Shown here: piece by piece, positions 54,831-64,000 of the stretch
How the letters are laid out: each line of letters opens with the position of its first letter
Numbering within the stretch: position 1 is the stretch's first letter
Source: Lichina pygmaea
Taxonomy: Eukaryota > Ascomycota > Lichinomycetes > Lichinales > Lichinaceae
Reading direction: 5' to 3'
Length of the DNA stretch: 64,000 nucleotides
Assembly: GCA_963422465.1 (NCBI GenBank)
Contig: OY730174.1
Coordinates: forward strand, 992,001 to 1,056,000
Made by a program: the position numbers and the translations under genes
Notes under the pieces: model-generated
Databases searched by the model: none
Told to the model about the DNA's origin: nothing
The model's input: only the letters and a program-made list of their open reading frames with translations

Positions 54831-56294
54831 TCAACTTGCTCCCGCCCGTCGTCTGCTCAGAGGCATCATCTTCCTCTCCTTGGCTGTGTTCTTGCGTCGA
54901 CGACGGTCCATGACACGTTCGAGTTTCTTGTTGACACTCCGATTCTGGTCTGCGGCGGCGGCGGCGGCGGAGTTGGCGTTCGGTTGGTCTGTTCCTCCTG
55001 CGGCAACTTCTTGACGGGCGGCACCGTCTTTGTTGCTCCGCTTCTTGTTGCTGCCCTTGGAGACATAGTCTTGATAACGATTGATCAAGGCAAGTTTTTT
55101 CTGCTGGCCTGTCCATGTGCATGATTCTTTAGCGTGAGAAACCTCAACGACGGTGGTGGGAAGAATCTATATCCTTTTCATGCTGGAGCGTGGTAGGCTG
55201 GACATTGAAGTGGATATACAGATCGAAATCCAGTACCTACTCTTCTTCAGGTAGAATGGCTTTTTGCCCGCCCTGACCAGTTCCTTCTCCTTGGTTCTGT
55301 GGGTGCGAAGCACCTCTCGATCCTTATCCTTACGCTCCTGCGCTTGTTTTCGAGATTGCTAGTTTCCAACAAGCATCTTAGCCGTCTGCACAGCCTGGGA
55401 AAACCCACGTGTCCCGCGGGAAATCCACAACACGAGTAGCCCTACCATGGACAGCAACTCCCTCTTGAGCACGGCCTTGCGATCCGGATCCTTGGTCTTC
55501 TTGATCGACTCAGCCAGTTTCTTCATCTCGCCGTCCCGATACTCTTCGATGAAAGAGTACTTCTTCCGCAATTTGTTCTCGTCGATCGTGGGTCCGCTGA
55601 GCGACTCGAAACGAGGGTCCCGTGCCTCTTCTCGTCTGGGCATCTCGATGACCCTTCTCTTGCGGGAAACGGCTTTCTTGCTCGATGTCTCTGTCGGCGC
55701 ATGCTTATTTGTGCGATGCGGAGTCGTCGCCGTAGGAGAGACAGACCCCGCTGAAAGCCTACCCGCTCCAGGTCCAATTGTGGTACGTCCGGCAGTGCTC
55801 TTTGTCTTCGCGTGGGATTCTCGTAGCTCAGCAAGTGCTGCTCTTCTGGCTCTTGGATGATCTTGCTTTATTTGCCTCTGTAGCGACTCTTGCGCTTTTG
55901 CCAATGCACCAAATGATACGGAGCCCATGTCCTCTCTGAGACTATTCTGTACTTTAGCCTCGTCGCTTTGGTAGTCATCATCGTCGTTGGTGCCGTCCTC
56001 CTCGTCCGAATTCAAGCCCTCACCCTCATCTTCATCGGAGCCCTGCTTCGGCTTAGCGAAGAACATGACGTGAAAAGTCACGTAAAGACCTACTGCCTCT
56101 GACAGTTCAGAATCGCTGCATCCACTGTCGTCTCCGACTGTTGTAGAAGACGTGCCACCATATTTCTGACCGGTTGAAAGCTGTGCGTCAGCATTGCCAC
56201 TTTCCGACTCGATGTCCGAGCGATCCTCTTCTCGGCGCGGCTTGACACGTCGCTGGAAACGCTGCTGACCGGCCAGTCTTCTCTTCTGGCTCAT
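54831..56294 (-). CDS. RRP36: rRNA biogenesis protein RRP36
   Basis: The exons are 56294-55446, 55358-55241 and 55108-54831 (414 aa), with introns 55359-55445 and 55109-55240. The second acceptor (ACAG at 55109) was chosen over the nearer CAG because only it gives LKKSQQKKLALINRY, matching the family's LKKSE...LAL block. The N-terminal half is acidic and Ser-rich. The conserved part runs from REEARDPRFESLSG through NKLRKKYSFIEEYRDGEM and GKKPFYLKKS to the C-terminal MDRRRRKNTAKERKMMP. RRP36 is a nucleolar 90S pre-ribosome factor needed for early cleavages of 18S rRNA. A 51-nt in-frame segment (56043-56093) has GT-AG ends and may be a further intron, giving 397 aa. The protein carries a short poly-Ala insert near residue 353. 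Confidence 0.9.
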
Positions 56295-56577
56295 AGCTAT
56301 TGTGCAAATGCTGGTGATATTCACGCTAGCCCCAAGAATTCCTCAATCAGACGTTAACTTGTCTGATATGTAGGTATTACGGTTCGACTCAGTTGCACTA
56401 CGCGCAGACAACCATCGATGGTGTTAATCTGGAACGCAATGTAGCCTGATTAAGATCAGATGCAACATCCGCTACAACAGGTATTTTCCTGCTCTGTCGT
56501 TACGTGTAGTCTTCCAAGGTTGTTCCTCCTTCTGCCTCATTCAGCCAAAGTGAGTACGGCAGACCTCAAAAACGTTC
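56295..56577. promoter_or_regulatory. divergent promoter region between RRP36 and the phosphatase-like gene
   Basis: The two start codons are 283 bp apart on opposite strands, so both promoters must lie here or overlap the neighbouring 5' UTRs. No clear TATA box is seen. Confidence 0.45.
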
Positions 56578-58194
56578 ATGCCAAACAGAGCACTGGATAA
56601 CATTGCGCAGATCGGCGGCGGAACGCAGTCATCTGGTTCGCAAAAGCAGAAAACCCGGAAGCAGGGAAAGAAAGCGCAGCCAGATTATGCATCTCGATTT
56701 CTGTTTGCCTTAGATAACCCTCCCGCCGGGTCTCTTCCCGAGCCCGCCGACATGGGAGACGACGGCCGACATCTCGGGTCAACGGGCAACGGCTTACCAC
56801 CTTCGACGGGCCCACGCTCGTGGATGACGTCGAGCAGCGTGGATGAAGATTCCAGGAGCTGGAATACGTCGAAAAGACTCGATAGGAACGACACTGAAGG
56901 GCATCACTATCCCTTAAGAAGCAGACAACCACCTCAGGTCGCACAGCACACTGTCAACGGAGGATGGCCATCCAGTGCAGGCTATGCCTTACAGCCCCCC
57001 TTGAACAACTACCACGGAAGCTGGAACTATGCTTTGCCATTCGCCGTGCCAGGAAGCATGTGGCACCCTGGAGCCACGGCAGATCAACAGTCTCTCGAGC
57101 AGCGTCAATACGCATGGTGGCATGGGCAGTTGTCCAGAATGCTGCCCACGCCTGCAGCACCACAGCACACGCACCCCCAGTACGCGTACGATCCTCCTTC
57201 CACGTCTGCGACGCGCTCTGGCGCTTTCCATCCAGGTTTCAATACAGACAGCTCGATCCAGCCTTCTCGGTAAGACCCGCCGAAACACAACTCCCTGGCC
57301 TCTATGCTGATGTCTGAATAGCTATTCTCATAGCGCTCAAACCCCAATATCCCCCATAGAAGACGACCCTCTCCCTCGACAATATGCTGCTCCGACAGCA
57401 CCTTCATGTAAGTAGATACTGCCGAACATTGCACGAGCTCATTTCTAACAAGTTCAGCGCGACCTACACCGGTGGCTCGCCGTTCTGAGTCTTGCCCTGC
57501 TGTTCGAGCCCCACAGCCTACCGCGCAGTATCTGGCCCAGGCGGCAAGGGCACCGCAGAGAGCCCAAACGCCACAGCATCTACTGCTTGTGGTAGACATG
57601 AACGGCACCCTCGTGCACCGGCGTGGCAGGAACAAAACAACGATTTTACGTCCAGGGGTCGAGACTTTCCTGGATCGCATCTTCGCCTCCTTCAGCGTCA
57701 TGGTGTGGTCAAGCGCTCGACCGCATAGCGTCGATAGCATGTGTCGGGACGTGTTCAGTGCCGAGCATCGGTCGAAGCTAGTCGCAAAGTGGACTCGCGA
57801 AAAACTAGGCTTGACGGCGAGGCAATACAACGAAAAAATCCAAGTCTACAAAAGACTGGACTGGGTGTGGGACAACATGAGGATCCAACGCTGCCATCCG
57901 GACCACATCGACGGGGCGCGGTGGGATCAGACGAACACGGTGCTCCTCGACGACAGCATCATCAAGGCGTCGTCGCAACCGTACAACATCGTCGAGGTGC
58001 CCGAGTTCGCCGGCCAGGCCGAGAAGCGCGGCGTCGTGCCGCTAGAGCAGATCGCCGCCTATCTCGACGAGCTCAGATGGCAAAAGGACGTCAGCGCCTA
58101 CATCCGTGAAAGCGCCTTCAGTCTCAGGAACCGCTGGCCCGTCCAGACCGGCATGAACGAGCCTGGATCCCGATTCCATCAAAGGACGTCGTGA
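56578..58194 (+). CDS. FCP1/NIF-domain HAD phosphatase-like protein
   Basis: The exons are 56578-57269, 57322-57407 and 57458-58194 (504 aa). The introns of 52 and 50 bp have GTAAGA/TAG and GTAAGT/CAG borders, and frames join exactly. The first ~290 residues are low-complexity, basic then Pro/Ser-rich. Residues ~300-485 are an FCP1-homology (NIF) HAD domain, with the nucleophile motif VVDMNGTL (Asp306), WSSARPHS (motif II) and TVLLDDSIIKA (motif III). In DXDXT the second Asp, the usual general acid, is Asn308. The relatives of SCP1/FCP1 dephosphorylate RNA polymerase II CTD or similar substrates, but a DXN variant may be slow or act as a binding protein. The substrate is unknown. Confidence 0.85.
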
Positions 58195-58611
58195 TGACCG
58201 GTAATTCACTCCGGTGGCTGAGTTTACGTCAGTGGCAGTGGGTAGCGCGCCCACCGGCGGGAGGCGTATGTTGGTCGCGATAGACGTGGTAGGGTTGCAT
58301 CTCTTGGTTTGGGCGCAAGACCGTTGTGTCTGCTTGCTGGTGGGATGGCACTGCATGCTGTACACGGCATACCTATGGGCGCAAGGCATGCTAGCCAGAA
58401 GTTTTGCTCTAACTCAGATTCCATCACACGTGAGACTTGTACTCGCTCTCTGTGAGCACATGTTTGTATATTCAGCACGATACAGAGCCCCACACTTTGC
58501 TGTTCCCCCCCAAATAGCTACCAGCCCATCCTGTACACACACAGGGGTACGTATGTACGAGCACCCATACATACGCACCAAATCCAATCATCATCTCCAT
58601 CCCCATCCCGA
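58195..58611. other. convergent 3' intergenic region
   Basis: This is 417 bp between the stop codons of the phosphatase-like gene and Kae1. It must hold both 3' UTRs. A small GTAC/CATACATAC-rich patch lies at about 58545-58580. No gene is seen. Confidence 0.45.
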
Positions 58612-59425
58612 TCACCGTCTCCAAGCAACATGTACAGCGTCGGTGCGAAACCTCTGGGTGCACGTGCTGTCGTCGAGGCCCGTGCGAAAACCAGTCCGAT
58701 ACGCCAACAAGCCGGCGTGCGCGATCATGATGCCGTTATCGATGCAGAATCTGTCGGGGGCGGGTGGGTCGACGGTGTCTCGCACGGCTCGTTAGTTCCC
58801 GTGTAAGAAGCTCCGTGTAAGGCGTGGTGCTGTGTCGGTGTCTTGATGTGTTTGGGTGCTTTGCTTTGTGGGACGGACATGGGCCAGATTTCTCGTCTCC
58901 TCGTTTGGTCTTCCTTGGGAAGGCGTGATGCTGGGGAGGGAAGGTGAGGAAGTAGGAGAGAGGGGGGAGGACGAGGGAGCAGTCTTGACAAGTCATAGCA
59001 TTCGGCGGACGAAGAAGAAGAAGAAGGAGGAGGAGGAGGAGGAGGAGGAGGAGGAAGGGGGCAGGGAAAGGGTTTCAAGATCATCGAGCCAGGAAAATCG
59101 AGTCAGGAAAGAAAAAGAGCTGTTGGGGAGAAAATACAAAACGAAGACGTACCGCTCGTCCGTAGCGTAGACCTGTCCACCGCGCTCTCTCGCCATAAGA
59201 CCCATCATCTCCTGCAGACGTTCGTTGCAGCCGACGCCGCCGACGATGAGCACTTGGCTCGAGCCGACGTGGGCCATGGCGCGCTCGGTGATCTCAACGA
59301 GCATGGCGTACACGGTCTCTTGGAGACTGAAGCATAGATCTGCTGTCGTGAATGCGGGCTTTGCAGGCTCTCCCTGGTGATCATGCTCTTGGTCTTGCTC
59401 TCCTTCTTGCTCTTGCCGTTTCTGT

Positions 59426-59461
<36 letters not shown>

Positions 59462-60729
59462 CGTCGTCGTGGTTGCTGTTTTTTCTGTTGTTGCTGTTGG
59501 GCCTTGAGATCGGCGGCGAGAGCATCGACCGCAGAGAGGATGCCCGAGAAAGAGCAATCCATTCCCTTGACGGTATAAGGAAGGTCGAGTAGACGATTAC
59601 CCCTTTTATGATTGCCGCCCCAAAATGAGTCAACGTACGCTTCTCTGTCAAGTGCTCTGTAAATTGCAATCCGTAAATACGGACGAGAAAATGAGAAATC
59701 AAAAAGGGAGGTTGCTGCAAAGAAGAAGGGAGGGGTTTTGCTGTGTCGTTCACTTCTCGTCTTTGATTGCAGACCCTTCGAAAGGGCTGCACTCTGGAGA
59801 AAGAAAAGCTGCCAGGGATGTCGAAGATCCTTACTTCTTGGCCAGTTGCTCAATGTTATACCCCGGCGCCGGATCGTTGGAGATCTCGAGCGTGCGCGCG
59901 AACCGATCGAGACAGTTGCCTACGGCGATATCGAGCGCTTCACCGAAGATGCGATATCTAGATGTGCGTACATCGATTCGCCGACGTGGCACCAACTTCC
60001 CATATCAACATGCATTCCTGTCTCGACATACATATACGATATATGTACACATGGACCGGGCTGATGAAGAACCGCACCTCTGTTCAGCGTATGCAATGAC
60101 CTGAGTGTTTCCTCCGCTGACGTACAAGACGATGGGATTCTGCGCGCCGGTGATCTCTCTACCCATCTCGATATCTGCACAGCCATCCATTGAACACTCG
60201 ATGAGCTTGCGTCGTGCTGCAAGCAGACCATGACTTGCCCACGATCCTTCCGCAGCCGAGTCCGCCTTTGGTAATGTAAAAAAAAGTCTCTCCTAGAGAC
60301 GACCACGTAAAGAAAAAAGAGAGAAATCTCTTGCAATTGTATTTGGAAAGCGGACTTACGGCCTACGCAATGGTTCACGCCGACGAGATCCTTTCCCCAG
60401 AGTAGGCTCAGCATCCGCGCCGCGACAGCGACCGCCTGCAGCGGCGCTCCCATCCCGGGTCCCTTAGTATAGCAGATGCAGTCGACCTCGTCGACGCGCA
60501 CACGCGCTTCCCTCATCGCCTGCTTCACCAGCTTCACGACCCAAGCACGATGATGGATGGCCGTGTCCTTGGGCAGAAAGCCTTCGCCCGGCGGGGACAC
60601 GAAGGTGTGCCGGATGTTGGCCAGGATCTCCGCCCGGCCAGTGTCTCCATCGCTGTTATAATCGTCTGGCTGACGGATGATGCCGACGCCGAGTTTGTTG
60701 GCCGAGCCTTCAAGCCCGAGTGCTATCAT
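58612..60729 (-). CDS. KAE1: tRNA N6-threonylcarbamoyladenosine protein Kae1 (KEOPS complex)
   Basis: There are five exons, 60729-60360, 60174-60078, 59957-59835, 59602-59153 and 58750-58612 (392 aa), all with GT-AG introns and matching phases. The catalytic ASKHA ATPase features are present: AIHHRAW at the first helix, the metal-binding His120 and His124 in [58 protein letters not shown], and the C-terminal [13 protein letters not shown] and CTQRFRTD. Kae1 transfers threonylcarbamoyl to A37 of ANN-decoding tRNAs within KEOPS. The usual length is ~335-360 aa; the excess comes from a Gln/Arg/Glu-rich insert at about residues 230-275. The last exon lies beyond a 402-bp intron and is easy to miss. 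Confidence 0.95.
59011..59055. repeat. GAA/GGA purine microsatellite in the last Kae1 intron
   Basis: A GAA run passes into a GGA run on the plus strand. In the Kae1 transcript it is a CU-rich tract ~260-300 nt upstream of the last acceptor. Confidence 0.8.
59416..59510 (-). repeat. CAG/CAA repeat encoding poly-Gln in Kae1
   Basis: CAG and CAA codons on the minus strand encode Gln runs of 5 and 13, broken by a Lys/Pro/Arg patch, between [15 protein letters not shown] and the conserved [13 protein letters not shown]. Confidence 0.85.
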
Positions 60730-61488
60730 TGTGGTTCAGCAGGGACAGAGAACGAGGGGCGTGATCTGGAGACGTGACGTCGTTCCGGTAGCAAAAGCAA
60801 ACTCCCAGTGCACGTGACGTTGATTGGCCGGGCACCCGTCCCAGCCACGTGATTTCTACTGGCCGATGACTTACCCAGACAATCAATCCCACGAAAAGCG
60901 GAAGCTAAATCGGATGGAACCCACTTTTGTCATCATCGACAAATCCATACACACCCGCCTCGAAGAATGCTCTGCACAAGGCCATACATAGAGGGCGAGG
61001 CCAGGAGACCTTGCTCCCAGGCGGACCGACCATCCGTCAGGAGGAGTGCTTCCATGTGGCGCTGCTTTGAGACCATCGATTGGACTACTTGAGTCCTGGA
61101 TATCTCAACTTCTACGTCGTGAAGCGGAAGGCCCCACAAGACTGATCCTTCGTCGTTGGCCTCATCGGCGTCGCGTCGAGGAGGAAGACCCCTCGACCAA
61201 ATCTGGCTTCGCAGCTGTAGCCGGATGGAAGACCAGTCACTCCGTCCCGAAGAGTGTGGTGAAGATGGCGAGGACGGCCGTCTTCGGATTGGCAGCTTCG
61301 CGATTGAGGCAAGGAGCGCACTCGCGCGGAGTGCCATCGTGAGCCTGAAACAGTCACGACTCGACAGTCATGATATGAGGGATATTTTCTGGGATGTGAG
61401 TGTGCGCCACATGTGCTGTTCATCTTTTGCATCGGAATCCGGCAGAGGCCAAGAGACGCTTCTTAGGCCAACATCAAATAGCAGACAT
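60730..61488 (-). promoter_or_regulatory. Kae1 upstream region and EPL1 3' flank
   Basis: This is 759 bp between the EPL1 stop and the Kae1 start. Near Kae1 it holds CACGTGACG at 60811-60819 followed at once by a CCAAT box (ATTGG at 60823-60827), a TGACGTC at about 60774, and another CACGTGA near 60845. These fit a housekeeping promoter on either strand. Open frames at 60933-61337 (minus) and 61046-61342 (plus) have no recognisable domain and are not called. Confidence 0.4.
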
Positions 61489-63397
61489 TCAAGCTCGTGT
61501 TGCATTGACTTGGGCTGGTCTAGTGCTATGAGAATCTCGCCCGCTCAACAAGGCCGCCCGATATTGGATGCTCCACTGGTCGTACAGATCCACATTGAAT
61601 ACCGGCACCTCGTCGTCCTCGTCATCTCGATCGAACCTGAAGCGATCCAGGACCTTGGAATCGATGCCTTGTTTCGACTGCAGACGGAACCCTCGGCGGT
61701 CGATCATCAACCGACCACCCCTTCCGATCCTTCTACGGTACGACGGCGGTTCGTGGTCACGTTCAGTTACTGGAGGTGTTCGGTACCGGATCTCCACCGG
61801 ATCCTCCTTCGGTCCGTCCGGAAACCCGGTCTCGGTCGGACTTGTCTCCCTTGGGCTTCCCGCCGATACCGACGCAGGCGGACTAGGAAGATATTGAACC
61901 ACCGCAACGCGATATGCCGAGGTCGACTGCTGCCGTGTTGACGGCGCGAGCGGTTTCATGGTAAGGTCGGGGTATTGATTCAGCCACGCGCGGTGGCCTG
62001 CGAGTCGCTGCTCAATATCCTTCGTGATGTTGTTCTCCTTCTCCCGGAGGGTATCTTGCAGCAAGAAAAGATCCGTCTCGGCCGCGCGGCCGTCCGGACG
62101 CATCGACAGCCGCAGCTGAGGACCTTGCGGTCGTTGCGGCGGGACCTGGTCCACCGTTCTCTTCTTGAGCGGCTACGTCACGTCAGATCGGAACGTGCGC
62201 ACGCGCCAGCTCGCGCTCATGGTTGACAGCAGGGTATTTCCGCCTACCTTCTGGTTTATCAAGTCCTCGTCATCGGCCTTGATACCAAGTCTCCTCTTGG
62301 TGTCCTTGAGCTTGTTGCGCTGGTCGAATACAGCCTTCTCGGCACCGAGCACTTCCGCCTTGGTCAATTCACGCTGTTTGACCAGCATGATGAGCTTCCG
62401 GGCATCATCGAGCTCCCTGCGAAGCTTTCTGAGTTTTTCGATGCTCTGCGCGTCTCGACCGCGTGTCTTGCGGGCTTGCCGCACTTCTCGCCGTCGGAAG
62501 CACACGTATGGATCGCCGTCGTCCGTCTCTTGGCCGGTTTCAACCTGGACCTCCGGTCAGCACTCCCGCGTTTCCGGCTGCTGTGCATCCGCTCATGCGC
62601 AGGTTTCTACCTTCAGGGTCGGCATCAAGGGCTTGTTGCCACGCTTGATGCGTTTCTGCTTCCAATGCTCATACACCTCGGCGGCAAAGGACCGAGCGTT
62701 CTCGTTCACGGCCTCGTAGAACTCGGGCGTCCGACACATCTCCTCACAGCCGATGACCGGAGCGTTGTCGACGATGGCAAAGGGCTGTCTCGACCTGGAG
62801 ATCTGCTCGAAGAAGTCCATGACCTCTTCAAAGTCATTCTCGCTACATCTCGCCGAGGCCGATTTCTTCTGGTTCAAAGAGCCGAGAAAAGCGTCGTCTT
62901 CATCGTTCATGCAATACTGCACGCCGACGCTGTCCTCCACCGTCGACGAGAAGCGGATATAGGTGGCCGGCTGCGAGAACCGTGGCGGGTAGAGCCGGTC
63001 ATACTGAACGTCGCTCTTGATCGCATCAGGGGTCGGGATGTATATTTGGGCGACCTTGCCTCCGACGGCGGCTGCCTGGGATGCCGATATCGCAGCTTGC
63101 AGATGGTGCTCCTGTTCAACGATGAGCCATCACATTGCAGGAAGAACGCACGATGTCACGTGACCCAACGGAGCACGTGACCGAAGGAAACTCTGGATTT
63201 GGATTCAACATGACCTTAACTTCAGAAGGACTTACAATCTCCTCGGCCTTTTCGACGCCGGTATCGACCTTTGGTATGTTGCGTGGTTGGTCATCGTCGA
63301 TTTTTTCGACCTGATCCTCCCGCAGGATCTGGAGCGTTTGTTTGGTGGATAATTTGCGCTGGCGGAAGCGGGCACTCGCGCCCCCTGCCCGCGTCAT
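61489..63397 (-). CDS. EPL1: Enhancer of polycomb-like protein 1, NuA4 histone acetyltransferase subunit
   Basis: There are four exons, 63397-63236, 63111-62611, 62544-62248 and 62172-61489 (547 aa), all phase 0 with GT-AG introns of 124, 66 and 75 bp. The N-terminal EPL1 domain begins with RQRKLSTKQTLQILRED, then NIPKVDTGVEKAEEI, YDRLYPPRFSQPATYIRF and VGVQYCMNDEDDAFL. Next is DPYVCFRRREVRQARKTRGRD, then a coiled-coil-like KLRKLRRELDDARKLI. The C-terminal part has RPQGPQLRLSMRPDGR and SYRRRIGRGGRLMIDRR. EPL1 bridges the Esa1-Yng2-Eaf6 piccolo module to the rest of NuA4, which acetylates histones H4 and H2A. Length and order fit other filamentous fungi. Confidence 0.95.
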
Positions 63398-64000
63398 GAG
63401 AAAATTTCTGCGGTCGGGGCTGGCCTCACCCGGTCGGAGACGCCAGGCAGGCCACCGCCTCTGTCAACAGTATTTTGGCGGGCGACCCCCTACAAAATGG
63501 GTGCCAAACGAAAGGCCAGTCCATGCGACGATGCGTCACGGAAGGATGGCTCGAAAAAGTCGCTCCGAGGTGGAGATTTCGATGGAGAAAGTTGTTGGTC
63601 GAGCCAGAAGGTGACCGTCAGTCTTTTTTGGCGAGGTTCCTCCTTTCGGGAATACGGAAGAGGGCCCTTGGCCGCGGCGGTTTGGTTGTCGTCAAGGCAG
63701 CAACAACCAACATGGCAAATCAAAAGCGACACATACTCGTACTGTACGTTCTGTACTCGTACGTACTGTACACACGATGCGTACGCGTATGCTGACTAAT
63801 CGTCGCCTCTGGCCGCGAGCAGCTGATGCGTCGGCTTAATAAGGACTTATGTAATGAAGCATGATCTGATGTCTGCCCGCCCGTGGCTGCCTGAGTCAGG
63901 CACCCTTACTGTACGCTCTTGCGGTCCCCACCTCCACTTATCGAGGCGGCGCGGGAGGAACGAGACGCACGATCTAATCTTTCAAAGTGGGCTGTGCAAA
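63398..64000. other. EPL1 upstream region and window edge
   Basis: This holds the presumed EPL1 promoter and a GTAC-rich patch (about 63735-63790). A plus-strand frame beginning MGAKRKASPCDDASRK at 63497 could be the first exon of a gene leaving the window, but nothing supports it beyond the ATG. Confidence 0.35.

Noticed and set aside
59377-59592. Leu-rich plus-strand frame that looks like a membrane protein
   Set aside because: It is the reverse strand of the Kae1 CAG repeat (CTG/TTG codons).
60933-61337. Minus-strand 134-codon frame between EPL1 and Kae1
   Set aside because: There is no domain, an equally long frame lies on the other strand, and the position fits UTR and promoter DNA.
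63497-63799. Plus-strand frame starting MGAKRKASPCDD near the window edge
   Set aside because: It is possible as a first exon, but there is no homology, no clear donor choice and it overlaps the EPL1 upstream region.
1-64000. tRNA or rRNA genes
   Set aside because: No cloverleaf-like gene or rRNA segment was recognised by eye on either strand. A covariance-model scan would be decisive.

Overview
The window looks like a chromosome segment of a filamentous ascomycete (Pezizomycotina). The host genes have short GT-AG introns, GC-rich coding DNA and fungal-type EPL1, Kae1, RRP36 and NIF-domain phosphatase proteins. I did not assign a genus.

Host DNA occupies both ends. On the left (1-5540) is a GC-rich, GTAC-rich intergenic stretch and one two-exon gene of unknown function. 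On the right (54831-64000) are four housekeeping genes whose exons I placed by splice sites and reading frame: RRP36 (minus), an FCP1/NIF-type phosphatase-like protein (plus, divergent from RRP36), the KEOPS ATPase Kae1 (minus) and the NuA4 subunit EPL1 (minus).

Between them, from about 5.5 to 54.8 kb, is a nested pile of retroelements. I resolved it by target-site duplications (TSDs). A decayed LINE-like ORF1 (6323-7461) is followed by a minus-strand Tad-like LINE (L1, 7462-19777). L1 is interrupted by a Ty3/gypsy element (A, TSD TGAAG) and by a 1.5-kb chimeric retrosequence (X, 12-bp TSD). Next come a second gypsy family (D) and a full-length plus-strand LINE (L3, 24141-47992). L3 is split by gypsy B (TSD ACTAA), gypsy C (TSD AACAG) and an apparently intact LINE copy G1 (TSD ACCCCTACCAGA). 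A LINE of another family (F) follows, sitting in a gypsy-1 LTR fragment and itself holding gypsy E (TSD CAACT). More decayed LINE debris lies just beyond the RRP36 stop codon.

The most interesting signal is in the first gypsy family (A, B, C). Between the pol end and the 3' LTR lies a gene on the opposite strand. It encodes a small protein with a CX2CX6C-X11-CX2CX6C array, the spacing of fungal Zn2Cys6 zinc clusters, followed by a helical, coiled-coil-like tail. The LTR beside it carries a TATA box pointing at this ORF, and its core is a tandem array of inverted-repeat half-sites that differs completely between subfamilies. This suggests an element-encoded regulator reading its own LTR. The gypsy copies are fossils; LINE G1 has both ORFs open and could be recent.
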